Origin: JBECKQ01 sp040235375
GTDB taxonomy: Bacteria > Planctomycetota > Phycisphaerae > UBA1845
Reading direction: 5' to 3'
Assembly: GCA_040235375.1 (NCBI GenBank)
Contig: JBECKQ010000266.1
Location: 1 to 8,543 of the forward strand
DNA: 8,543 nucleotides
Each line of letters opens with the position of its first letter. Position 1 is the first letter of the stretch. Positions 1-6,887 of this stretch are shown piece by piece. A program made the position numbers and the translations under genes. The notes beneath the pieces are model-generated. The model saw nothing but the letters and a program-made list of their open reading frames with translations, ran no database searches and was not told the origin of the DNA.

Positions 1-596
1 GATTTCGCCAGAACGTCGGTCTGCCCGCCCGATCCACCGGCCCTGATCATGTCGAGCCAGAAATCAGTCGCGAGATCCCACTCGCCAGGATCGCCATCGA
101 CTGTCGCAGAGCCCGTCGAGCTGTGGAATTCCCCCGTCTCCGCGCAGTAGTCACACAGCGGCGCCCCGTTGGTGAACATCGTTCCGGCCTTCAGGTCGGA
201 GGACCGGCCGTGGGCGGAAGCGATCAGCGTCATGCCCTCGGCGTCCACCGGGGTTTCGTAATACAACACGAAGCCGCCCGACCCGTCCGTGGAACCAGGC
301 AACGGCAGGTAGTCTGCCGCCGGCGTGATCGTACCGGTGTTGGGGTCCAGAGCGTCGATGGACAGGTCGACCTGCTCTCCCGCCCCGAAGTTCGCGCCGG
401 TCAGCACGGCAATCTCACCCGGGGTGTAGTCGGCCTTGTCGGAGACCAGTGTGGCCCCCGGGGTGTCGGACGCGGGGAGCTGTGTCGCTCCCGCTGGTGT
501 GGCGGAGCTGGAGACCGGATCGGCCCCGAACGCCGGGGCGGTTGCCGCGACCGCCCAGGCTACCATCAATACGCACGTACACAATCGGTTGGACAT
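1..596 (-). CDS. Secreted protein with Ig-like segment, C-terminus cut by window edge
   Basis: This is the first 198 codons of a minus-strand gene that continues beyond position 1. The ATG at 594-596 is preceded by GAGGAG seven bases upstream. Residues 1-25 form a signal peptide (hydrophobic core VLMVAWAVAATA, likely cleavage after AFGA), so the protein is exported. A Ser/Thr/Ala/Pro-rich linker follows (about 26-48). Residues about 50-142 contain the phrase SDKADYTPGEIAVLTGANFG and end at a FTNGAP phrase. This is the style of bacterial extracellular Ig-like/filamin-like domains that start with a YxPGE motif. After a CDYC motif (148-151) comes TVDGDPGEWDLATDFW (about 165-180), which resembles the opening of CBM9-like or DOMON-like beta-sandwich domains. 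That second assignment is tentative because the domain is truncated. The long spacer to the next minus-strand gene and its terminator suggest a separate transcription unit. The function is unknown; surface, adhesive or carbohydrate-binding roles are possible. Confidence 0.9.
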   Translation of the reverse strand, partial: MSNRLCTCVLMVAWAVAATAPAFGADPVSSSATPAGATQLPASDTPGATLVSDKADYTPGEIAVLTGANFGAGEQVDLSIDALDPNTGTITPAADYLPLPGSTDGSGGFVLYYETPVDAEGMTLIASAHGRSSDLKAGTMFTNGAPLCDYCAETGEFHSSTGSATVDGDPGEWDLATDFWLDMIRAGGSGGQTDVLAK

Positions 597-603
597 AATA
601 GTT

Positions 604-609
604 CTCCTC
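604..609 (-). promoter_or_regulatory. Ribosome binding site GAGGAG
   Basis: Read on the minus strand, GAGGAG lies seven bases before the ATG at 594-596. It fixes the start of the left-edge secreted protein directly in front of its signal peptide. Confidence 0.8.
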
Positions 610-640
610 AACTTTGTCCCAGGACGAATGAACTCTTTAT

Positions 641-656
641 CTAGAACACTAGAACA
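641..656. repeat. Perfect tandem 8-bp repeat CTAGAACA x2
   Basis: Two immediately adjacent copies of CTAGAACA lie 45-60 bases upstream of the start codon of the left-edge gene, in its presumed leader or promoter. The position would suit a regulator binding site, but this is seen only as sequence structure. Two 8-mers in tandem could also arise by replication slippage. Confidence 0.4.
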
Positions 657-683
657 ACTGCGCGTCGTTCCTTCCTCGTTATC

Positions 684-700
684 CGCGCACATCCTGCGCG
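684..700. repeat. 6-bp inverted repeat upstream of left-edge gene
   Basis: CGCGCA and TGCGCG flank a 5-base loop (690-694), about 90-105 bases upstream of the minus-strand start at 596. It is a possible operator or leader hairpin. The arms are short and GC-only in style, so chance is a real alternative. Confidence 0.25.
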
Positions 701-725
701 CGGCCCAAATCGATCGCTGAACGAG

Positions 726-779
726 ATAGAAAAAGCGGCGATTCAGCCCTGCCCACCGGCCCGCGTGGAGCAAATCGCC
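726..779 (-). terminator. Candidate intrinsic terminator reading leftward
   Basis: On the minus strand GGCGATT (773-779) pairs perfectly with AATCGCC (737-743) and is followed by GC and five T residues (731-734 and neighbours read as complement). The 29-base loop can form a further CCAC/GTGG helix (753-756 with 765-768). This has the form of a Rho-independent terminator for leftward transcription. The large gene already has its own, stronger terminator at 1871-1906. This one would therefore end either read-through or an unrecognised short transcript starting between about 800 and 1860. The stem is only 7 bp and the loop is long, so confidence is moderate. Confidence 0.4.
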
Positions 780-903
780 TAACTGTCGGGCCCCTCCCTC
801 GGGGACTAAAGCGTCCACCGGCACACAATCCTTCCCGGCCGCGCCGTCCCTGCCGATACCGATTCCGGTCGAGAGCCTCCTTGTCTTACGGCCTCTGGCC
901 GGA

Positions 904-923
904 CGCCCGCTGCCAAGCGGGCG
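904..923. repeat. 8-bp perfect hairpin with 4-base loop
   Basis: CGCCCGCT (904-911) pairs with AGCGGGCG (916-923) around the loop GCCA. The hairpin would be very stable in RNA from either strand. No T-run follows on either strand, so it does not look like an intrinsic terminator. It sits between the two terminator-like structures at about 730-779 and 1011-1060. Confidence 0.5.
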
Positions 924-1010
924 CCCGCAATTCGAAATTGATCGTCAAGGGTCGTCGGTCTACGATAGTGAGGTCCCGCCGGGCCGGGATCTCCCGCCCT
1001 CGGGATCACC

Positions 1011-1060
1011 GAGCCGACCAGTCCCAGTTCCCCCAAGGATCAGGCTGGTCGGCTCCCCTT
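1011..1060 (+). terminator. Candidate rightward terminator, 11-bp stem
   Basis: GAGCCGACCAG (1011-1021) and CTGGTCGGCTC (1045-1055) are perfect reverse complements around a 23-base loop. On the plus strand the stem is followed by CCC and four T residues (1059-1062). No plus-strand gene is recognised upstream, so it would terminate an unidentified transcript, or else it is a hairpin of some other function. The short T-run and large loop make the terminator reading tentative; the 11-bp inverted repeat itself is certain. Confidence 0.4.
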
Positions 1061-1165
1061 TTGACGTATCATCTCTGCAGCACTGACGAGTCATCTCGAC
1101 CAGGCTGCACTTTACACGTCGAGTACAAACTGCTTTTTGACATCCACTTCGCTGGTCAGATCTGC

Positions 1166-1188
1166 CTGATCGACGGATATGCGATCAG
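1166..1188. repeat. 7-bp inverted repeat, operator-like
   Basis: CTGATCG (1166-1172) and CGATCAG (1182-1188) are separated by 9 bases. This dyad has half-site length and spacing compatible with a dimeric DNA-binding protein, but there is no adjacent recognised start or promoter to regulate. Confidence 0.25.
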
Positions 1189-1860
1189 CATGCATCCAAC
1201 CCCTCCATGCTTGCGCCTGAGAGCAATGTCGCAACTGTGCAACGCGGCGATCCGCATCGGCAGCCGGCCTCTGCCCTCAACACCTCGCCGCTTTGTTGTT
1301 GCAACCCGTCGCTGAGTAAGCACCGGAAGTGGCTCGATGTTGAGGGACAGTCTAGCAGAAACGTGGGGACCGCATCAAGGGGCAATTTCGGGTTAGAAGT
1401 AATCACGTGCCCCAGTACGGTGGGGGAGGCTGCCCGATAAAGCAGGACTTGCGCTTGCACCCTGACACGAGGGTTTTCCCTTAGATGGATAGCTGGTTTC
1501 CCCAGCGAGCCACTGCATCGTGGAAGGGAACCACAGTGCCCAAAGGTGGCACAGTACCGACCAGTCGGCCCACGAACGCTTCGCCGTCGACCCTTGTGCG
1601 ACAAGCTCGCGCTGCGGGAAAAGCGTCCCGCATCACCGATAACCTGAGGGCCACCCGATACGCGGCCGGCGTCCCCAGCCTGACCTACATTGGCAGACGG
1701 TCCGATAACAGGCGCGGTGGGCTGGGCACCTTGGGGTAACGCGGAGCTGGAGGTCAGGACAGCGGCAGAGCCGTTCGACCGTCGAAATGGCTGCCGGGGC
1801 ATAGATCCGGCGCCCGATGTCTGCGATGTGCCGCCGCCGGCACTGACGGTGTTCGCGAAG

Positions 1861-1906
1861 GAGAGAAAAAGGCGGCGCCGCCGACGTGGAGGTCGGCGGC
1901 GCCGCC
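1861..1906 (-). terminator. Intrinsic terminator of the large P-domain gene
   Basis: The arms 1871-1885 (GGCGGCGCCGCCGAC) and 1892-1906 are perfect 15-bp reverse complements around a 6-base loop. On the minus strand the hairpin starts 18 bases after the TAA stop at 1925-1927 and is followed by TTTTTCTCTC (1861-1870). Stem length, GC content, T-run, position and orientation all match a Rho-independent terminator for the 1649-codon gene. It implies that the left-edge gene is transcribed independently. Confidence 0.92.
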
Positions 1907-1924
1907 CGGAAGGAATCTGCGCAA

Positions 1925-4900
1925 TTACTTTACGCGGTTATCACCAGAAAGCGGAGACTGAGGTTGTGACGGCTGGATCGCCGGCCCGTCGATCGGAGTC
2001 ACGGGTCGTACGGACGGTTTGTCGCCGACCTGGGGCGGTAACGCGGTCGGGTTTCCGACGAAGTCGCGGTAGCAGAGCAGCCAGTACTGATAGTCCACCG
2101 CGGTGATGCAGTCGTCATCGTCGAAATCGGCGCCCGGAAGATACTTCGGATCGCCCAGGCACGTGCCGTACGTGTCCAGGAACATGTAGTAATCGTCGAC
2201 GTCGATATCCAGATCGCCGTCCAGATCCGCGGCCAGGCAGGCCACGTCGAGCTCGATCGGTGAATCGCAGTAGTTGCCCGCGCAGTCGGTGACTCGGACG
2301 GTACCGCTGCCGTCCAGGTTCAGATCGATCAGCTCGACGAGGTAACGCACAATCGCGTCACCCGGCATGAACGCGGGATCGACCGTGAGCGTTACGTTGT
2401 CGCTGCCGGGCAGCAGCTCGACGGAACAGATGCCCATGTCGTTGAGCAGGCTGTCCTCGGCGCGCCCGTCGTAGCTCGGCGGGAAGGTGTCCGACTCGAT
2501 CAGCAGCGACCAGCTGTCGAACGTTCCGTGGTAGTTGGCGGCGTCATCGACAACCTGGAGGGTGTACGTTCCGCTGGCCGGCGCGCCGTCGAGGGCGAAG
2601 AGGGCGGGACCGCCTTCCGGCTGGAACGAGCCAGTGAAGGGCCCTGCAGAGAAGCTATCGGGTATCGGCGCCGCGGCTTCGTCATCGAGCGTCGTATCGA
2701 TGAAGTCATTCGCGGTGCTGCCGATATCGGAGAACAACGCGATCAACGTCGGACTGATCAGCGTCATGTCGATGTCGTCGTCAAACGGGTGCGTGATGTT
2801 GAACGTCAGGTCGACGTCGGTGATCACGTCCGTGTCGGCAACGACGATGTCCGTGGTGATCCCAGCCACATTGGCATCGGGCAACTCAAGCGAGACGTCC
2901 CCGCTGAAGTACCGCACTTTGTTGGCGACCACGCCGGTGCAGACCGGTGGGACCGCATCGATGTCCACGAGGATGTAGGCCCGCTGCCCGCACGAATCCT
3001 CGACGCGGACATAGCCGCGGCCGTTGGTTCCGATGTTGGCCAGGCCGACGACGAAGTCGACGCTGCCCGCACCACCCGGAGGATCCGGCGTCACCGAAAC
3101 CAGTTCGAGATTGTACGCGTAGGGCGCCAGTTCCACGCTGGCAATGCCCGAATCGCCCGCCTGGTTATCCGTCGCGGTGCCCTCGAACTCGGTGGTCGCC
3201 ATGTTCAGTGCCCCGGTAACCATCGGCGGATTGGGATCGGCGATTGGATTGAGCGCGATCGGCACGGACGTCACGTTGCCGGCGCAGTCCGTGATGTCCA
3301 GCGTACCGTTGCCCGGCACCATCGGATCGACCAGTTCGACTCGGTAGTCGACGACCTCGTCACCGGGCGTGAACGACGCGACCACGGCCAGATTCGTGGC
3401 TCCGGCCTGAAGGTCGATCGAGCAGACGCCCGACTCCGGCGACCGCTCGATGGCCTGACCTACGTATCGCTCGGGACCGCAGGGGTTCTTCAGGGTGAGC
3501 GCCCAGCGCCGGAAGATGTTGTCGGAGCTGCTCAACTCGCGCGTGTCGGCGACGAGCAGGTCCCAGGCTCCGGAGGAGTCGTCGTTGGCGAGCTTGAAGA
3601 GCATGTTGTCGCGGTCGTCGGTATCGATGCCGTCGCCGAAGTACTCGCCGCGGCCGTCCGGCTGGCGCCTGCCGAGCGTTGCAATGGACCCCAGCGCCGG
3701 CTCCATGTGGATGTCGTCGGCCTGGGGGGCGTCGTCGTCGAGGTCGATGTCAAAGCTGTTCTTGGTGTTGCCGGCACCGGCCCGCTCATCCATGCCGATC
3801 CGGTTGACCAGCGAGGCAAACTCGCCGTTGTGCGTGAGTTTCGCCGCGATGCGTCCCTGGTTCTCGGAGTCGACCATCAGAGCCACCTCGACCTCGCCCA
3901 CCTGGAAGGAGTCCGGCACGTTGATGGTCGAGACGACGCCGTTGAAGTCGTACTCCGGCACGATCTCCTGCACCTCTTTCTTGAAGGTGAGGTCGGTTGT
4001 CACCCCGCCCGTATTGGCCGGGCCGGTCGTGTCGACCAGGCCATTGAGGTTGATCGCGCTCGTGCAGGTATTGTTCTGCAGGTCGGTGACCGTGATCATT
4101 CCGCTGCCGGACATGGTCGAGTCGATCAGCGAAACGGTGTAGTCGACGACCTTGTCGCCCGGGGCGAAAGAGCCCGGCAGGTCGAGCTGGACGTTGGAGG
4201 CGCCGCTCAGCACGATCGACTGGATGCCCTCCTCGTCGGTCGCGGTTCCTGCGAACCGCTGCGGGCCGGCAAACGTGGCATCCACGTTGAGCGTCCACCG
4301 AACCAGCGTGGCGCCGAAGTCTGCGGATGACGAGTCGTCCACGACGTTCAGCTTCCATTCTCCCTGGGCCTGTTCGCCGTCGAGCTTGGCCAAGCCGGCG
4401 GGATCCTCGGGGAGCCACGTCCCCGTCCACGGCGCGTCTGAGCTGAGGAACGACATGATCTCGTCGGCGGTGTCGTCAAACGTGGCGTCTATCACGTCGA
4501 TGCCGAGACTGCTCATGCGATCCGTGACCAGTTCCACCGGCGTGCCGGACGGGCTCACCAGGTACATGTCGATGTCGCCCGGATCGAGCGTGTTGACCGT
4601 CACCGTGACGGTGACATTGGTGACCAGGCCGGCGTCGGCGACCTCGATGATCCCGTTGGTGCCGGCAAGCGTGTTGTCGGGAACGTGAATGGGATCGTGC
4701 AGGCTGTCCAGGTTGCGGCTGGATACGTTAAGCCCGTCACACACCGGTGCGCTCACGTCGATGGTGACGATCTCACACGCGGTGTTACCGGCACAATCGG
4801 TGACCAGCAGTTTGGCTGTACCATTCGAATTGGTGTCCACCAACTCGATATCGAACGAAACGAGGCCGTCGCCGGATGTGTAGCTGAGATTCGCAAGCTG

Positions 4901-6874
4901 GAGGTTGTCGTTGTTGAACAATTGAACGTTGCAGATGCCGCTGTCACCCGCCTGGTTGTCGGCGGCGTCCACGTTGATGATGTCGTTGGCGTAGTCCGGC
5001 GTCTGCGTGATGACCGGATCGGCCTCTTCCGTGAGCGCCGGCGCCGCATTGTTCAGGAAGATCGCCAGGTTATATGTCTCCGTCGGCCCCACCTGGGATG
5101 CGCTGCTTTGCGGCCCGACCTCTACATAGTACGTGCCGGTATGGCGTGCCGTGAAGAATGCCGCCTGGGCAGGGTAGTCGGGCGGGCTCTGCACCGTGTT
5201 CGAATCGCTCACGTCGCTGAGCAGCACGTCGCCGTCGGGATCATAAACCACGAGCTTGCCGTGAAACGCGTTGGGATCGGTGTTGGCAGAGTCGAAACCG
5301 GTCGAATCGCGCTCCGGATCACCGTCGAAGCCGATGAACACGCGGTCACCGATTGTCGCCTCGAATTTGAAAACGTCGAGATCTTCAACAGTGTCGATCA
5401 CGCCGCTGTAGTAGTGCTTGCCCGAGTAGTCGGCGGACGCGAACGTGCCATTCGGCTCGCACTCCGCCAGCGGGCTGCGGGTGGCCGGCTCCACGCCGAC
5501 GTGGAACCGATAGCGATCGACCGTGCCGGTATCGCTCTGGTCGGTGACCTCCAGATAGTGCGTGCCGTTGGTGGTCATCTGCGCCCCGGCGATCGTGGGA
5601 GCGGTGGTACTGTAGATGTAGTAGAGATCATTGATCGGCGAATTGATGCCGTCGCCGTCCTCGTCGTCGAACTCGATCAGGCTCCCGGCCGGATCAAGGA
5701 AGGCAAGATCGGTGTCCAGATAACTGTTGGCGGAACCGCCGTTGTTGACCCAGCAGTAGACGCGGTCGCCCGCCTGGCCGGTGACGGCCCAGTAGTCGAC
5801 GTCCACGGGTCCGACGAGCTGGCCACCGGTGAGCGGCGTCGTGATGGGCGTTGCATCGATGATGCTGTCGTTGGGCTCGATTTCGTTGACTTCGTAGTTG
5901 TATGCGTCGTCCACGATGAGGGCATACGGCCCGCTGTTGGCAGTCGTGCTGCCGTTGTCCACGAAGATGTAATAGTCCTTGCCGGCCTGTAATGTCACGA
6001 CGACGAATTCGTGCTTGCCGCCGCTGGTTCCACCGGTGCTGTGGTTCGACGCGCCCAGACACGAGAACGGGAAGACGCCGGGGCATGAGTCCATCACGTA
6101 GATGACGCCGTCGAATCCGCTGGACACCAGCTCGACCGCATAGTCACCGTCAGCGGGCGGCACGTAGTGATAGACATGGTCAATGCCCGGCGCGGTGGTT
6201 GGCGTCGTGCCTGAAACGGCGCACCGGCCCGTCCCCTGCGTGAAGGTGTAATCAGCGGAAGCACCGTCGATGTCGTTCAGCACGACCGACGGCAGCACCG
6301 CGGGCAAATCCATCACGGACGCGCAAGTGTCCGGGTTCGTCGCCGCGAGGATGTCTACGATCAGGGTGAAGGGGAAGTTGTCGCGAGTCGTGGCGTTGTA
6401 GTCCACACCAATGATGTAGGTCTGGCCACCTGTCAAGGCTGCGTCGAAGCTGACGGGACGGGCGCTGCTCGGCGCCCGCGCGCCGGCGAATATGTTCATG
6501 CTGATGTCGGCGATGTAGATCGTGAACTGCCGATCGGAGGATCGCAACGGCGCACGCAGCCACGGATGCAAGTGAATCCGGTAGGTATCGGTGACCGCGG
6601 GCGTGAAACTGTAGAACACGTCCGGGCCGTCAACATCCTCTGCCAGCCCCCCGAGACCGGTGGTGCTGATGTCGTTGTTCGCCTGGATGGTGGTGCCTTC
6701 CACGTAAATCGGCACGTTCGGACCAATTACCTGCGCACTGGCGACCGTATCATTCGCGGGGACAGGCGGCAGCGCAATTGCGGCCGACACGCTGAGCAAC
6801 ACGCTGAGTGTCATCGCCAACAGGTAAAATGGTGGCCGCCATGCCGGCCGCTGTCTTGTTTGCAGGTCTGACAT
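1925..6874 (-). CDS. Secreted PPC/P-domain repeat protein with dockerin-like C-terminus
   Basis: This gene encodes a 1649-residue extracellular protein with no catalytic domain. The ATG at 6872-6874 is chosen because AGGAG lies eight bases upstream and a signal peptide starts there (core LLAMTLSVLLSVSAA, cleavage after AIA, residue 34). The open frame runs upstream to 7141, but that 89-residue Arg-rich extension does not resemble a secreted N-terminus. Domains in order: four PPC-like beta-sandwiches (about 38-178, 180-328, 329-468, 470-612; the third and fourth open with EPND or EPNG); Ig-like module R1 (633-712); P/Homo-B domain 1 (715-870, motifs VPDN, DIDMYLVSPSGT, ATFDD); R2 (871-952); a divergent P domain 2 (958-1133); R3 and R4 (1134-1311); P domain 3 (1312-1462, DIDMTLISP, TTLDDEA); R5 (1462-1548); two dockerin-type Ca loops (1550-1561, 1583-1594); and a Pro-rich tail. 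PPC and P domains normally accompany secreted peptidases, and the gene diverges from a subtilase. An adhesive or scaffold role is inferred. Confidence 0.94.
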   Translation of the reverse strand: MSDLQTRQRPAWRPPFYLLAMTLSVLLSVSAAIALPPVPANDTVASAQVIGPNVPIYVEGTTIQANNDISTTGLGGLAEDVDGPDVFYSFTPAVTDTYRIHLHPWLRAPLRSSDRQFTIYIADISMNIFAGARAPSSARPVSFDAALTGGQTYIIGVDYNATTRDNFPFTLIVDILAATNPDTCASVMDLPAVLPSVVLNDIDGASADYTFTQGTGRCAVSGTTPTTAPGIDHVYHYVPPADGDYAVELVSSGFDGVIYVMDSCPGVFPFSCLGASNHSTGGTSGGKHEFVVVTLQAGKDYYIFVDNGSTTANSGPYALIVDDAYNYEVNEIEPNDSIIDATPITTPLTGGQLVGPVDVDYWAVTGQAGDRVYCWVNNGGSANSYLDTDLAFLDPAGSLIEFDDEDGDGINSPINDLYYIYSTTAPTIAGAQMTTNGTHYLEVTDQSDTGTVDRYRFHVGVEPATRSPLAECEPNGTFASADYSGKHYYSGVIDTVEDLDVFKFEATIGDRVFIGFDGDPERDSTGFDSANTDPNAFHGKLVVYDPDGDVLLSDVSDSNTVQSPPDYPAQAAFFTARHTGTYYVEVGPQSSASQVGPTETYNLAIFLNNAAPALTEEADPVITQTPDYANDIINVDAADNQAGDSGICNVQLFNNDNLQLANLSYTSGDGLVSFDIELVDTNSNGTAKLLVTDCAGNTACEIVTIDVSAPVCDGLNVSSRNLDSLHDPIHVPDNTLAGTNGIIEVADAGLVTNVTVTVTVNTLDPGDIDMYLVSPSGTPVELVTDRMSSLGIDVIDATFDDTADEIMSFLSSDAPWTGTWLPEDPAGLAKLDGEQAQGEWKLNVVDDSSSADFGATLVRWTLNVDATFAGPQRFAGTATDEEGIQSIVLSGASNVQLDLPGSFAPGDKVVDYTVSLIDSTMSGSGMITVTDLQNNTCTSAINLNGLVDTTGPANTGGVTTDLTFKKEVQEIVPEYDFNGVVSTINVPDSFQVGEVEVALMVDSENQGRIAAKLTHNGEFASLVNRIGMDERAGAGNTKNSFDIDLDDDAPQADDIHMEPALGSIATLGRRQPDGRGEYFGDGIDTDDRDNMLFKLANDDSSGAWDLLVADTRELSSSDNIFRRWALTLKNPCGPERYVGQAIERSPESGVCSIDLQAGATNLAVVASFTPGDEVVDYRVELVDPMVPGNGTLDITDCAGNVTSVPIALNPIADPNPPMVTGALNMATTEFEGTATDNQAGDSGIASVELAPYAYNLELVSVTPDPPGGAGSVDFVVGLANIGTNGRGYVRVEDSCGQRAYILVDIDAVPPVCTGVVANKVRYFSGDVSLELPDANVAGITTDIVVADTDVITDVDLTFNITHPFDDDIDMTLISPTLIALFSDIGSTANDFIDTTLDDEAAAPIPDSFSAGPFTGSFQPEGGPALFALDGAPASGTYTLQVVDDAANYHGTFDSWSLLIESDTFPPSYDGRAEDSLLNDMGICSVELLPGSDNVTLTVDPAFMPGDAIVRYLVELIDLNLDGSGTVRVTDCAGNYCDSPIELDVACLAADLDGDLDIDVDDYYMFLDTYGTCLGDPKYLPGADFDDDDCITAVDYQYWLLCYRDFVGNPTALPPQVGDKPSVRPVTPIDGPAIQPSQPQSPLSGDNRVK
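2060..2239 (-). other. Dockerin-like calcium-binding doublet (codons 1546-1605)
   Basis: Within the large protein, residues 1550-1561 (DLDGDLDIDVDD) and 1583-1594 (DFDDDDCITAVD) both fit the 12-residue loop of dockerins and EF-hands. Asp is at positions 1, 3, 5 and 12, and Ile at position 8. The helix-like segments between them carry YYMFLDTYG and YQYWLLCY. Such doublets are frequent at the C-termini of planctomycete extracellular proteins. Whether a cohesin partner exists cannot be judged here. A 44-residue Pro-rich tail (about 1606-1649) follows. Confidence 0.8.
2231..4978 (-). repeat. Five Ig-like modules alternating with three P domains
   Basis: Five diverged copies of an 80-95 residue module are visible in the translation, at residues 633-712, 871-952, 1134-1215, 1216-1311 and 1462-1548. 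The shared pattern is a TATD-like opening or DNQAGDSGI, then a short beta strand xSVEL, then a G-D-x-V-x-Y/F-x-V-x-L-x-D strand, a NGxGxVxVTD turn, CAGN, and a final IxLD strand. Copies 1, 3 and 5 carry both the early Cys (648, 1151, 1483) and the CAGN Cys (694, 1197, 1531). P domains sit between R1 and R2, between R2 and R3, and between R4 and R5. The domain family is not named with certainty; bacterial Ig-like/HYR-type folds are the closest idea. Confidence 0.7.
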
Positions 6875-6882
6875 GCCTGGTA

Positions 6883-6887
6883 CTCCT
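6883..6887 (-). promoter_or_regulatory. Ribosome binding site AGGAG deciding the start
   Basis: On the minus strand AGGAG ends eight bases before the ATG at 6872-6874. A second TAGGAG lies about 16 bases farther upstream. The good spacing in front of the signal peptide is the main reason to reject the upstream ATG at 7139-7141. Confidence 0.8.

Larger units (their letters stand above)
597..1870. other. Gene-poor intergenic region with several hairpins
   Basis: No reading frame here combines a plausible start, a ribosome binding site and protein-like composition. The longest minus-strand frame (1185-1802) is low-complexity Ser/Gly/Pro/Arg sequence with no recognisable motif and no Shine-Dalgarno before its ATG. 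The part nearest 596 is the promoter and leader zone of the left-edge gene. The stretch 730-1060 is rich in inverted repeats, listed separately. The stretch 1060-1860 shows a 7-bp inverted repeat at 1166-1188 and nothing else that can be supported. Confidence 0.6.

Noticed and set aside
860..885. AAGGAGG-like sequence on the minus strand
   Set aside because: It is a strong Shine-Dalgarno match, but no ATG, GTG or TTG with a sustained open frame follows at a usable distance.
806..1036. 76-codon minus frame over the hairpin region
   Set aside because: It runs through three strong inverted repeats, is Arg/Gly/Pro-rich and has no supporting start signal. It is better read as non-coding structured sequence.
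1185..1802. 205-codon minus-strand frame in the intergenic region
   Set aside because: It has no Shine-Dalgarno, a low-complexity Ser/Gly/Pro/Arg composition, and no recognisable motif. Its SSSA-x-P-x-GA phrase resembles the linker of the left-edge protein, but the shared DNA is only about 12 bases, which is expected by chance in a window of this size.
2528..4330. 600-codon open frame on the plus strand
   Set aside because: It is antisense to the P-domain region of the large gene. Its Val/Asp/Arg/Gly-rich composition is what results from reading Asp/Val/Ser-rich GC-rich coding DNA backwards, and no domain is recognisable.
4685..5992. 435-codon open frame on the plus strand
   Set aside because: It is an antisense shadow of the PPC-domain region, with the same Val/Arg/Gly/Asp bias and no motifs.
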